From Myxococcales bacterium (GTDB taxonomy: Bacteria; Myxococcota_A; Polyangia; Fen-1088), in NCBI GenBank assembly GCA_003142855.1, contig PLNW01000134.1:1-64000 (forward strand): 64,000 nt of DNA. Reading direction: 5' to 3'. Below the pieces are notes generated by a model. It ran no database searches. It worked only from the letters and a program-made list of their open reading frames with translations, and was not told the origin of the DNA. This document shows, piece by piece, positions 1 through 8,076 of the stretch (position 1 is the first letter of the stretch; every line of letters starts with the position of its first letter). The position numbers were made by a program, and so were the translations under genes.

Positions 1-848
1 CAGCCATCCTCGTCCTGGAAGCCGTCCTTGTCCTCCGGCTCATTCGGGCACTTGTCGAGGTCGTCAGGAATGCCATCGCCGTCCCGATCGTTGCTGGTCG
101 GCTTGAGCTCTCTGATCGTCTCCTTGAAGATGTGCACCTTCTCGATTTCGCCGAAGTTGACGAAGAGCGAGCCCAGCACCTCAAAGTCAGGCCCGCCGTA
201 GCCGATGCGATTGCCTTGCGGAATGACCGGCGACAGCGCGGTCCACGGGGCCATGATTCGCCCGTCGACGCGCAACCCGGTCCACGGGGTGAACCCGACC
301 TTGAACCCGATTCCCGCGTGCATGAATCCCCAGGTGGAACTCGCCGGGATATCCTGCTGAACGATGAGCGCGGGGTTGCTGTTGTTGACCAGCGAGGTCA
401 GCCCGCCGTAGCCAGCCAAGATGAAGGGCTGGAACCAGTAGCTATCGCTCAGGTTGAGAATCAGGCTGCCGCGATACCCAAAGACCCACATCGACGCATT
501 GTGATTGCGCGTATGGGTGGGCGTGGCGTCGACCTCCGCTTCCAGCCCAAACCAGCGGTTGAAGTGCAGGCCCAACCGGCCACCGAAAACCCCGCCTGAG
601 GCGGGTGAAAGCTCACGCGGACTTTCCGGGGCGCGGCCCAGCGAGTGATTGTTGTCGAAGAAGTGACCGCCGCCAAACACGCCGAAGTCGAAGCGGAACT
701 CCGGTGGTTCCTCTTTGTTCGGCAGAGCTTCTTTGCTCGGCGAAGCTTCCTTGGATTCGGCGGCGGCGCTCTGTCCGCCCAGCAGCAGGATGAAAGCGCT
801 CAGTGTGAGCACGCCACTACGAAGCCATGGTTGCGGGCCAGTTTTCAT
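1..848 (-). CDS. OmpA-like outer-membrane protein with TSP3 calcium repeats (3' end outside window)
   Basis: The reading frame is open from an ATG at 848 on the minus strand to the left edge, so the C-terminus is missing. The start is supported by GGAGG about 8 bases upstream. A signal peptide (hydrophobic core LTLSAFILLLGG, then AAA) is followed by a Ser/Glu/Lys-rich linker. About 190 residues of alternating aromatic/polar strands follow, typical of an 8-stranded OmpA-type beta-barrel. Near the window edge the Asp-rich repeat DRDGDGIPDDLDKCPNEPED is a thrombospondin type-3 repeat, which in this family binds calcium and usually precedes a peptidoglycan-binding OmpA domain. That last domain is inferred, not seen. 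It is transcribed away from the kinase at 1010-2419, in the same direction but about 160 bp downstream. Its specific role is unknown; envelope integrity is the usual one. Confidence 0.85.
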   Translation of the reverse strand, partial: MKTGPQPWLRSGVLTLSAFILLLGGQSAAAESKEASPSKEALPNKEEPPEFRFDFGVFGGGHFFDNNHSLGRAPESPRELSPASGGVFGGRLGLHFNRWFGLEAEVDATPTHTRNHNASMWVFGYRGSLILNLSDSYWFQPFILAGYGGLTSLVNNSNPALIVQQDIPASSTWGFMHAGIGFKVGFTPWTGLRVDGRIMAPWTALSPVIPQGNRIGYGGPDFEVLGSLFVNFGEIEKVHIFKETIRELKPTSNDRDGDGIPDDLDKCPNEPEDKDGFQDEDG

Positions 849-1009
849 CGAAACAACCTCCGGTCGAGATCCAAGGGACCGACTACCCGGACGCCCATAC
901 CCGAGAGGAACGCAACCAGCATAAAGGAATTGCCAGTTTTGAGCCACAGAACAACGCAGGCGTCGCCCGCTTCCCTGTCCCCTGGGCCTCTGCCGTGGAC
1001 CCGCTCTTG

Positions 1010-2419
1010 CTAGGCGGCTCTGTTCACCGGGAGATAGATGGAGAATCGGCTGCCTTGGCGGGCGGCGCTCTGCACGTCGATCCAGCCGCCGTGTTCACGC
1101 ACGATCCCGTAGGCCACCGAGAGGCCCAGTCCCGTACCTTCGCCCACCCCCTTGGTCGTGAAAAAGGGCTCGAAAATGCGCGGCAGGATCTCGGGCGGGA
1201 TGCCCACGCCCTGGTCCGCCACCGACAGGCACAGGTATTCGCCCTGGGCGCCGCCCAGATCCGCAGGGGCCGGCGCGTTCGCGACGGAGATGTCCACCAT
1301 CACCTGGCCTGGGTGGTCGCTGGCGTGGATGCTATTGACCAGCAGATTGAGCAGCACCTGCTGGATCTGCCCCTCGTCAAGGGACGGCTTGGGCAGGCCA
1401 GGCGTCGCGTGGAGGTCCAGGGTGAGCTGTCGTTTGTCGGCCAGCGGTTTCACCAGAGACAATGTCTTCTCGACCAGGCCGGCGACATCCACCGGCTCGC
1501 GGCGCGCGCCTTGCCCGGGCGGCCGCACCGACTGCCCGCGCGCAAAGTCGAGAAGGCGGCGGATGATGCGGGCGATGTGCTCCACCTGCTCGCCGATAAT
1601 GCGAGCCCCCTGGCGGGCTTCGTCACCGCCGATGCGGCCCGAGGCGATCATGTTGGCTCGCACCAGGGCCACGCCCAGCGGGGTTCCCACTTCGTGAGCA
1701 ATGCCCGAAGCCAGTTTGCCCACAGTGGCCAGGCGGTCTGCGTGGCGCAATTGCTCGATGGCTCGCACGCGCGCCTCGGTTTCGCCGGCCAGCGACACCC
1801 GCGCCTGCTCCAGACCGTCACACATGGCATCGAACTCCCGGGCCAGCTCGCCAATCTCGTCGCGCTGTCTGAGATTGAGGGTTCCAGAAAGATCGCCGGC
1901 GCCGATGCTCCGGGCCTTCTGCGCCAGCTTGGCCAGAGGCCGCCCGACCATGTAGAAGCCCAGCCCCGCGGCCAGCAGGGCCGCTACCAAGACAGCCGCC
2001 AGGGTCGCCCACGCCGCGCGAACCAAGGTGTCGCGCACATACGCCTGCTGGTAGGCGAGTGATTCGGACAGCTCAACGAAGCCCACAGCTTGTCCGTGCA
2101 CCCGGATGGGGACGTTGGTGTAGTGCCGCTCTCGCGAAAAAGCTGGTGCGGGGGGCACATCGCCGTCGACCCAACGGACGCGAAACCGTCCGTCAGGTGT
2201 GCTCACGTTTTCAAGCAGGCTCAAGGCTTCCGCGCGCCCCTTTTCCGCCCACACGCGAGGAATCGCGTTGGCCAATGTTTGAGCCAGCACCCCGTGGTCC
2301 ATGATCATGTCACGCTCGAACAGCTCCAGTTCCCTCGTGATGCGGAAATAGGCACTGGCAGCCAAGACCAAGGCCATCCCTACCAGTGTGGCCAGGATGA
2401 GTTTTCGAGCCAGCCTCAT
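1010..2419 (-). CDS. Sensor histidine kinase, HAMP domain, membrane-bound
   Basis: A 469-residue two-component kinase. TM1 lies at about residues 5-24, a roughly 110-residue periplasmic sensor region follows, and TM2 lies at about 135-157. A HAMP domain (about 158-212, RPLAKLAQKAR...DEIGELAREFD) leads to the dimerisation/phosphoacceptor helix with His242 in GIAHEVGTPLG. The ATP-binding domain has an N box (LLNLLVNSIHAS), a G1 box (VADQGVGIPPEILP), an F box (FEPFFTTK) and a G2 box (GEGTGLGLSV). It should sense an envelope signal and phosphorylate the receiver protein encoded just upstream (2446-2826); the gap between them is 26 bp, so they are probably one transcript. The HEVGTPLG form of the H box is common in myxobacterial kinases. 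The ligand is unknown. Confidence 0.95.
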   Translation of the reverse strand: MRLARKLILATLVGMALVLAASAYFRITRELELFERDMIMDHGVLAQTLANAIPRVWAEKGRAEALSLLENVSTPDGRFRVRWVDGDVPPAPAFSRERHYTNVPIRVHGQAVGFVELSESLAYQQAYVRDTLVRAAWATLAAVLVAALLAAGLGFYMVGRPLAKLAQKARSIGAGDLSGTLNLRQRDEIGELAREFDAMCDGLEQARVSLAGETEARVRAIEQLRHADRLATVGKLASGIAHEVGTPLGVALVRANMIASGRIGGDEARQGARIIGEQVEHIARIIRRLLDFARGQSVRPPGQGARREPVDVAGLVEKTLSLVKPLADKRQLTLDLHATPGLPKPSLDEGQIQQVLLNLLVNSIHASDHPGQVMVDISVANAPAPADLGGAQGEYLCLSVADQGVGIPPEILPRIFEPFFTTKGVGEGTGLGLSVAYGIVREHGGWIDVQSAARQGSRFSIYLPVNRAA

Positions 2420-2445
2420 GCTGCGCTAGCGAAGGTTGGTCGCGG

Positions 2446-2826
2446 TCAGGACGGCAAGAGCGACCGTGCGAGCGACAACAGCTCCTCGGGGCGGAAAGGC
2501 TTGGAAAGCAGGCTGGCCGAGCCCAGACGCTCGACTTGTGCGCGCAAGTGATCATCACCAAACGCGGTGACCACGATGATGGGCATGGTCAAGCCCGCGT
2601 TGCGCGCGGCCAGCGAGACCTGAAACCCTGTCATCCATGGCATGCGCACGTCCGTGATGAGCAGATCGACCGGCTTCTCGTCGGTCAGGAGCATGATCAG
2701 ATCTCCCCCGCTGGCAGCCTCCACGACCTCGGCGCCCAAACTTTCGATCAACTCACGAATCACCGCGCGCATGTCGTCGTTGTCCTCCGCAATGACCACG
2801 CGGCGGCTTCGGGTCTCTTGACTCAT
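2446..2826 (-). CDS. Single-domain response regulator (CheY-like)
   Basis: A stand-alone receiver domain of about 126 residues when started at MSQETRS, where GGAGGATC lies 4 bases before the ATG; an upstream ATG at 2865 would add 13 unsupported residues. The acidic pocket is in EDNDD, the phosphoacceptor Asp is in LLITDVRMP, the conserved Thr is in VVTAFGDD and the Lys is in LLSKPFRPEELL. There is no output domain, so it acts by protein contact or as a phosphate shuttle. It is the first gene of a pair with the HAMP kinase at 1010-2419, its likely partner. Confidence 0.93.
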   Translation of the reverse strand: MSQETRSRRVVIAEDNDDMRAVIRELIESLGAEVVEAASGGDLIMLLTDEKPVDLLITDVRMPWMTGFQVSLAARNAGLTMPIIVVTAFGDDHLRAQVERLGSASLLSKPFRPEELLSLARSLLPS

Positions 2827-3044
2827 GAACGATCCTCCGGATTCAGTATTCACCCCGCTCACCACCTTTTGAAAACAAGCCTACAACACGGACGCGCCCT
2901 GTCCACCGGACATTTTGCCCCTGTGGGGCAGGCTCGTCAGCTACCCGGCTCGGCGTCAGGAGAGCCCATGTTGCAGTCGCGCAAGAATCGCGCCCCTGTG
3001 GCCGCAGGCGGACACGAAACTCGTGGCATTATCTCGATTCCTTC

Positions 3045-5201
3045 ATGGGGCGAAAAGCAAAGACCAGTCGATCATCCCCCGGTGGCGCTCGCGCCGCACG
3101 ACCGACTGGCGTGCCCAGCAGCGAGCGCGTGCCCGAATCAACGCTACCCCAGACGGATGCAACCGGGGCTTCTGCTTGGATCGCCCCCCTCGCCGCCTTC
3201 GTCACGTTGCTGGCTCTCTACCTTGCCACCTTGGCACCTACCGTCGTGGGCGGTGACAGCGGCGAGCTGACGGCCGCCGCGGTCACCGGGGGCGTGCCCC
3301 ATCCGCCGGGCTATCCCGTCTTCATCCTGCTGGCCCGGCTGTTCGCGGCCCTTCCCTTCGGCCCCTCCATCGCCTGGCGCGTGAACCTGCTCTCCGCCGT
3401 GTCCACCGCGACAGCTGCCGGCCTGCTCTGCGCGACCGCGCAGCTATGGACCAGACGAGCGGCGGCGGGCCTGCTGGCGGCAGGGCTCTTTGGCACCGAC
3501 CCGCTGGTGTGGCACTACGCCACCACGGCCGAGGTGTTCGGGCTAAACGCCATGTTCGGAGCCCTGGCTCTCTACCTCTGGTTGCGCATCGAGCGTGGGC
3601 CAACCCGACGCCAGGTTTTTACCTTGGCTTTCGCCTGCGGCCTGGGCATGGGCAACCACCATACTTTCCTATTCGTCGGGGCGCCTGTTCTTCTGCGTTC
3701 GCTTTGGATTGCGCGACGAGAGCTGCGCGCTTCCGGGGTGGCGCTGGCCGTTCTTTGCGGCGCGCTCGGCCTTTTGCCCTACGCCTATCTTGCCGTGGCG
3801 TCCCGGTCGGCGGCGGCGGTCTCCTGGGGTGACGAGACCACGCTTGACGGCCTTTTGCGCCACTTCCTGCGCCGCGACTATGGGACTTTCAGCCTGGGAA
3901 AAGCCAGCAGCAAAGCCGATGCGTTCGTCGAGAACGGCACGTTCTTCCAGACCCTCAGCTTGATGTTGGGCGGCTCGCTGCGACGGCTGCTCGGATTGGG
4001 GCCGCTGCTGGCTGTGGCCGGGTATGCCTTGGCTCCGCGCAAGCGAACCGACCGCGCCCAGTCCCGAATGCTTCTCGTTCTCTTGCTCGGCTACGCCTTC
4101 CTTTTCTGTGCCCTGTCCAACATGTCGACGGCCAAGCCGCTCTACCGCACGGTGCTCTCGCGCTTCTTCGTTCAATCGGACCTTCTTGTGGCGTTGGCTG
4201 CGGGAATCGGCTGGGCCTGGCTGGTCGAGCGACTGGAAACACGCGCCGCCTCCCCGGCTCTTGTGTCGCGGCTGTCCCTGGCCGGCGCCTGCCTGGTCTT
4301 TCTGGCAGGCGCGGTCGTTAACGGCGGCGCCAGTCAACGTGGCAACACCGTGTTTCGCGACTTCGTCACAGCCGCCTTTGCCTCGTTGCCCAAGGACGCC
4401 ATCGTGGTCACCATGGGCGATCACGTGACGGGCGCGGTCTTCTACTTCCACGAAGTCGAGAAACTGCGACCCGACGTGATCCACCTCGACCAGCAGTTGT
4501 TGGGCTCCCGTTGGTACTGCGACCGTGCGCGCCGCCGCCACCCTGATCTGGTGATGCCGGCCGGCGTGTACCAGCCAGGTGGGTTCACCATCAAGCAGCT
4601 CATGGACGCCAACCGCAACCGCCCTTTGGTGGTGCTGGACCGACTGGGAACCTGGGACGAGAGCTGGAAGAATGGCTACCTGCTGGCCACCACAGGCCTC
4701 ACCCATCCCTTGGTCCCGGCTGATCGCTATCCCAACTTCGAGCAATGGGCCGAGCGTGACCGCCAGGCCATGGCCAACTATGATGGCCTACCAGCACTGC
4801 TCTATCCCCTTGGCTCGTGGGAACAGATGCTGGGCGAGTTGCTGCTGAACCAGCAAGCCGCGCGCGCTCACTTGGCGCTCGTCTACAGTCACGATGCGGG
4901 CAACGCGGAGGCACCTGCGCGCTTGGCAGTGAATCTGCTCGAGCAGGTCGTGCGGCGAGCAGGTGGCTTGCCCGCGCTTGGCATCCCTGCCGAGCCTGGC
5001 GTCCCGTCCATCGAGATTCACGCCAGCATCTTCAAGAATCTCGGCATCGGGTACGAAATCCTGTCTCGCACCGATCGGGCTCTCACGCCCCGCATCGCCC
5101 AGGCGTGGGAGATCTTCGTGGCCAAAGCTCCGGCGACAGACCCCGACCTGCCCGCAGCGCGCGCGTATTTGAAACGCAGTCGCCCAGCCACGCGGCACTA
5201 G
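3045..5201 (+). CDS. GT117 / DUF2723 family polytopic membrane protein (TMEM260-like)
   Basis: A 718-residue protein. After a Ser/Arg/Pro-rich cytoplasmic leader come about ten hydrophobic segments (residues about 45-430) and a soluble C-terminal part of about 290 residues. The family signature is in the first loop: GGDSGELTAAA, then GVPHPPGYPVF, as in DUF2723. The Asp in the first loop is the expected catalytic residue of this GT-C-fold glycosyltransferase family, whose eukaryotic member TMEM260 is a protein O-mannosyltransferase. That suggests transfer of sugar from a lipid-linked donor to exported proteins, but the substrate here is unknown. The start has no strong ribosome-binding site, so the true N-terminus could be slightly shorter. 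It stands alone, 180 bp upstream of the HU gene, which has its own promoter candidate. Confidence 0.85.
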   Translation: MGRKAKTSRSSPGGARAARPTGVPSSERVPESTLPQTDATGASAWIAPLAAFVTLLALYLATLAPTVVGGDSGELTAAAVTGGVPHPPGYPVFILLARLFAALPFGPSIAWRVNLLSAVSTATAAGLLCATAQLWTRRAAAGLLAAGLFGTDPLVWHYATTAEVFGLNAMFGALALYLWLRIERGPTRRQVFTLAFACGLGMGNHHTFLFVGAPVLLRSLWIARRELRASGVALAVLCGALGLLPYAYLAVASRSAAAVSWGDETTLDGLLRHFLRRDYGTFSLGKASSKADAFVENGTFFQTLSLMLGGSLRRLLGLGPLLAVAGYALAPRKRTDRAQSRMLLVLLLGYAFLFCALSNMSTAKPLYRTVLSRFFVQSDLLVALAAGIGWAWLVERLETRAASPALVSRLSLAGACLVFLAGAVVNGGASQRGNTVFRDFVTAAFASLPKDAIVVTMGDHVTGAVFYFHEVEKLRPDVIHLDQQLLGSRWYCDRARRRHPDLVMPAGVYQPGGFTIKQLMDANRNRPLVVLDRLGTWDESWKNGYLLATTGLTHPLVPADRYPNFEQWAERDRQAMANYDGLPALLYPLGSWEQMLGELLLNQQAARAHLALVYSHDAGNAEAPARLAVNLLEQVVRRAGGLPALGIPAEPGVPSIEIHASIFKNLGIGYEILSRTDRALTPRIAQAWEIFVAKAPATDPDLPAARAYLKRSRPATRH

Positions 5202-5287
5202 AGAATTCAACGACCTCAGCACTTGCCGGACCTGGCGCAACGCACGATGCCGAAAGCGCCTCGCATCCCCCGCAGACGCGGCGGCAC

Positions 5288-5317
5288 TTGACCATGAGCG
5301 ATAGGCCGCCATATCCT
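5288..5317 (+). promoter_or_regulatory. Candidate sigma-70 promoter for the HU gene
   Basis: TTGACC at 5288-5293 and TATCCT at 5312-5317 are separated by 18 bases, giving a leader of roughly 65 bases to the ATG at 5388. The match is by eye to the housekeeping consensus; no start-site data. Confidence 0.4.
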
Positions 5318-5387
5318 AGAAGCTAGCTTCCGACGGGATTTCGTGCCCCAAGATTAACGCTACGCAACCAAGGAGAACAAACGACCG

Positions 5388-5681
5388 ATGAAAAAGTCCG
5401 ATCTGGTGGACCTCGTGGCTCAGCGGCAGAGTTTGCCCCGACCTCAGGTTGAAGTGACGATTGATTGCCTCTTGGATGCCGTGGCCGAAGGCCTAGCCAA
5501 GGGAGAGCGAGTAGACTTCCGGGGGTTCGGCGCCTTCGCTGTTCGCGAGTCCGCGGCGCGCAGTGGACGCAATCCACGCACCGGAGAAACCATCCAGATT
5601 GCGGCCCGCCGGACGCCAACTTTCAAGGTGGGGAAGGAGCTGCGTGACCGCGTGAACGGTGAACGCCCGGTCGCCCAGTAG
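5388..5681 (+). CDS. HU/IHF-family DNA-binding protein
   Basis: A 97-residue bacterial histone-like protein. It has the usual helical dimerisation half (MKKSDLVDLVAQR, LLDAVAEGLAKGE), the conserved RVDFRGFGAF turn, the DNA-wrapping arm with GRNPRTGETI, and the closing TPTFKVGKELRDRV. The length fits HU (about 90). The start has AAGGAGA 10 bases upstream. It binds and bends DNA as a homo- or heterodimer. The RRM protein and RluA-type synthase follow within 30 bp each, suggesting one nucleic-acid-handling transcript. HU versus IHF subunit cannot be settled by eye. Confidence 0.95.
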   Translation: MKKSDLVDLVAQRQSLPRPQVEVTIDCLLDAVAEGLAKGERVDFRGFGAFAVRESAARSGRNPRTGETIQIAARRTPTFKVGKELRDRVNGERPVAQ

Positions 5682-5707
5682 GACGGAGATCTCGAGGAAC
5701 GCAGTTC

Positions 5708-6262
5708 ATGGGAACGCGCCTTTTCGTAGGCAACCTCTCCTACAACGTCACCGAGCTGGAGCTGAAGGAAGCCTTCACCAGCGAGGGTATTGAGGTCCGC
5801 AGTGTCCGTGTGGCCTGCGAGCGTGAAACCGGCCGCCCGCGCGGTTTCGCTTTTGTTGAAACGGCAACCGACGACGGTGCCAAGCAAGCTATCGAAAAAC
5901 TCGGCGGTCACCTGGTTCAAGGCCGCGCGCTGATCATTGAAGAAGCCCAAGCCCGGCCTGCGCCAGGCGCGCCGCGACCCGGTGGCCCGAGCGGGCCCCC
6001 GCGTTTCGGCAACGTGCGACCCCCAGGTGGGCCCCCAGGGCCTGGTGGTGCTTCTCGTTTTTCAGGGCCCGGGGGTTCCCCCTCTCCTGGAGCACCGCGG
6101 AGTTTCGGCCCGCCGCGTCCGCCTGCCCCCGGCGGTGATCGTGCCGCTGGCAAGCCCGAGGGCCGGCGCGAACGCCCGGAGAAGAAACGTTCAACCCGGC
6201 CCAAGCCCGAGGAACGCGAACGTGGCAACTGGCGCTGGAAGGGCGTTCTCGACGAGGACTAG
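5708..6262 (+). CDS. RRM-domain RNA-binding protein with Gly/Pro/Arg-rich tail
   Basis: A 184-residue protein. Residues about 4-80 form one RNA recognition motif with RNP2 (LFVGNLSYNV) and RNP1 (RGFAFVET), both with the aromatic residues that stack on RNA. Residues about 82-184 are a disordered tail rich in Gly, Pro, Arg and later Lys, resembling the tails of cold-shock Rbp proteins and hnRNP-like proteins. Bacterial RRM proteins of this kind occur in cyanobacteria and myxobacteria. It lies 26 bp after HU and 11 bp before a pseudouridine synthase, so a role in RNA folding, stability or modification is plausible. The target RNA is unknown. Confidence 0.93.
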   Translation: MGTRLFVGNLSYNVTELELKEAFTSEGIEVRSVRVACERETGRPRGFAFVETATDDGAKQAIEKLGGHLVQGRALIIEEAQARPAPGAPRPGGPSGPPRFGNVRPPGGPPGPGGASRFSGPGGSPSPGAPRSFGPPRPPAPGGDRAAGKPEGRRERPEKKRSTRPKPEERERGNWRWKGVLDED

Positions 6263-6273
6263 CTAGCGGGGGC

Positions 6274-7251
6274 GTGATCGAGACGGACCTGGTTTCTGCG
6301 GATGGTTGTGAGGCGCCTCGGGAGATCATCCCGTTGCGCCTGCGCGTTCCCCCTGAGTGCGACGGTTGGCGTCTCGACCATTTTCTCAAACACCGCATCC
6401 GTCGTCTGTCGCGCGAGAAGATCCGCACGGTTATCGAGCAACAGGTGCGGCTGGCCGACGGACGGCGGCCGCGACCGGCGCTGGGCGTACGGGCGGGCGA
6501 GACCATCATCGTCAACCGTCCCGCGCCGGTGGAGCCCGAAGTGCCCCGCCACTTCGACATTCTGGCCGAGGACGAAAGCTTCCTCGCACTCGACAAGCCG
6601 GCCGGGCTGCCCATGCACACCACGGCCAAGTTCTGGAAGAACACTCTGGTCGCGCTCCTGCGTGAGCGCTTTCCCAGCGAGGCCCTGCAAATCTGCCACC
6701 GGCTGGATCGGGAAACTTCGGGCGTGCTGCTGGTGGCTCGCGGGCGGGTGGCAGCCTCGTTCTTGAAGCGCGCGTTCGCACAGCGGCTGGTCAAGAAGAG
6801 CTACTTGGCCCTGGTGCATGGCGTGCCGGCGGAACCCGAGGGCGTGATCGATCGGCCCATGCGACTGCTCGACACCAGAACGCGCATCATGATGGGCGTC
6901 GCGCCCGACGGCTTGCCCGCGCTGACGCGTTTCCGTGTGGTGCAATCCTTTGCCGAGCACGCGCTGGTCGAGGCCTCGCCTGAAACCGGACGGCAGCACC
7001 AGATCCGTGTTCACCTGGCCTCCATCGGCCATCCCGTCGTCGGCGACAAGCTCTATGGCGCCAGCGAGCAGGCTTTCATGGATTATTGCGATACCGGGCT
7101 GACCCCCGAGCTGCTGGCGGCCTTTGATGGCTTGCCTCGCCATGCCCTGCACGCGGCCCGCCTGTGTTTTCCCCACCCGCTCACGCGCGAGCCGGTGACA
7201 ATCGAAAGCCCCTTGCCCCAGGATCTGGTCGAGTACATGAAGCAATTCTAG
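6274..7251 (+). CDS. RluA-family RNA pseudouridine synthase
   Basis: A 325-residue enzyme that isomerises uridine to pseudouridine in RNA. The N-terminal part (about 25-95) resembles an S4 RNA-binding domain (GWRLDHFLKHRIRRLSREK). The catalytic domain contains HRLDRETSG with the essential Asp, then a Lys-Lys-Tyr segment (VKKSYLALVHG) and the TGRQHQIRVH motif, both typical of RluA/RluC/RluD. The start is a GTG at 6274 just after the RRM stop codon. The C-terminus ends at HPLTREPVTIESPLPQD, as in the family. Which rRNA or tRNA site it modifies cannot be told from the sequence. Confidence 0.93.
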   Translation: MIETDLVSADGCEAPREIIPLRLRVPPECDGWRLDHFLKHRIRRLSREKIRTVIEQQVRLADGRRPRPALGVRAGETIIVNRPAPVEPEVPRHFDILAEDESFLALDKPAGLPMHTTAKFWKNTLVALLRERFPSEALQICHRLDRETSGVLLVARGRVAASFLKRAFAQRLVKKSYLALVHGVPAEPEGVIDRPMRLLDTRTRIMMGVAPDGLPALTRFRVVQSFAEHALVEASPETGRQHQIRVHLASIGHPVVGDKLYGASEQAFMDYCDTGLTPELLAAFDGLPRHALHAARLCFPHPLTREPVTIESPLPQDLVEYMKQF

Positions 7252-7368
7252 TGACGAACCGTCCTAGGAGAGACCGAGGGCTCGGTCGTTGATCGTTGAC
7301 AAGAATCGTGAACTTGCACACACTTACACGACTTACGGTTGTCTAGAACAAGAATGGAAGGAGCCCTA

Positions 7369-8019
7369 ATGCGAGTATTTACACTTTGTCTGGCAATTGG
7401 GATCATGTTGACCGCAGCTTGCAGCAGTAGCAGCAACGGCGGCGCAGGCGGCGCTGCGGGCGGCGTGACCAGCCTGGCCGGCCAAGCAGCGGGCGGCGTG
7501 ACCAGCCTGGCCGGCACGACTAGTGCGGGCGGCGTGGCCGTACTGGGCGGCAACACCGGGAGTAGCACGCTACCCCTCCAGGGCGCTTGCGCGAATCTGA
7601 CCTGCTTGAGCACCTTGGCAGGCCTGACTACAAGTTGCCAGCCCAGCGGAACCTGCACGGAACAGGCGTCGGCCACTGGCACCGACGCGTGCTACGCCAA
7701 CGGCGTAAAGATGGAGACCGTAATGGACCTGACTACCTTCGCGACCACCATGACGGTCAAGAATGGCGGCTCAGTGTGCTATTCAATGGTGGTCACCGGT
7801 ATCCTTGCCCCTCCGATGACGATTGTGTTCAAGGACGGCTCCGGGACGACTGTCGGGACGATGGCCGTAGACCCCACTACGAACGCCATGTCCGTGACTT
7901 GCCCGGGAGGAACGGCGACCGTTATCGACCAGAGTTGTGGAACTGGCCCGAGCAGCCTCGCCAGTTCATCGCAGGCCGCTATGACAGCGCAGTGCGACCC
8001 CGGTACCTGCACCTTCTAG
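7369..8019 (+). CDS. Cys-rich predicted lipoprotein, unknown function
   Basis: The chosen ATG is preceded by GGAAGGAG. It gives a 216-residue precursor with a short hydrophobic signal and lipobox LTAAC, so Cys18 would be lipidated. A Ser/Gly-rich tether containing two 11-residue repeats (AGGVTSLAG core) follows. The mature part has ten further cysteines, mostly in closely spaced pairs (CANLTC, SCQPSGTC, CDPGTC), which suggests several disulfides and an exported fold. No family was recognised. Thr, Gly and Ser content is high. It is monocistronic, with a strong terminator immediately downstream. Confidence 0.75.
   Translation: MRVFTLCLAIGIMLTAACSSSSNGGAGGAAGGVTSLAGQAAGGVTSLAGTTSAGGVAVLGGNTGSSTLPLQGACANLTCLSTLAGLTTSCQPSGTCTEQASATGTDACYANGVKMETVMDLTTFATTMTVKNGGSVCYSMVVTGILAPPMTIVFKDGSGTTVGTMAVDPTTNAMSVTCPGGTATVIDQSCGTGPSSLASSSQAAMTAQCDPGTCTF
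7456..7515 (+). repeat. Two 27-bp direct repeats, 33-bp period, in the lipoprotein tether
   Basis: The units at 7456-7482 and 7489-7515 appear identical and encode AGGVTSLAG within an 11-residue period. They fall in the flexible tether after the lipobox, a place where slippage could change tether length without breaking the frame. Confidence 0.9.
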
Positions 8020-8036
8020 TCCGGTACGGCACTCAC

Positions 8037-8076
8037 AACGGCGAGGCGGGGTCAACCCCACCTCGCCGTTTCTTTT
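8037..8076 (+). terminator. Rho-independent terminator of the lipoprotein gene
   Basis: A near-perfect 14-bp stem (ACGGCGAGGCGGGG paired with CCCCACCTCGCCGT, one mismatch), a TCAA loop and a T-rich tail (TTCTTTT). It overlaps the stop codon of the convergent UbiD gene, so it separates two opposing transcripts. Confidence 0.9.

Noticed and set aside
827..2062. 411-codon plus-strand frame over the first kinase
   Set aside because: Overlaps an unmistakable histidine kinase on the minus strand; low-quality composition.
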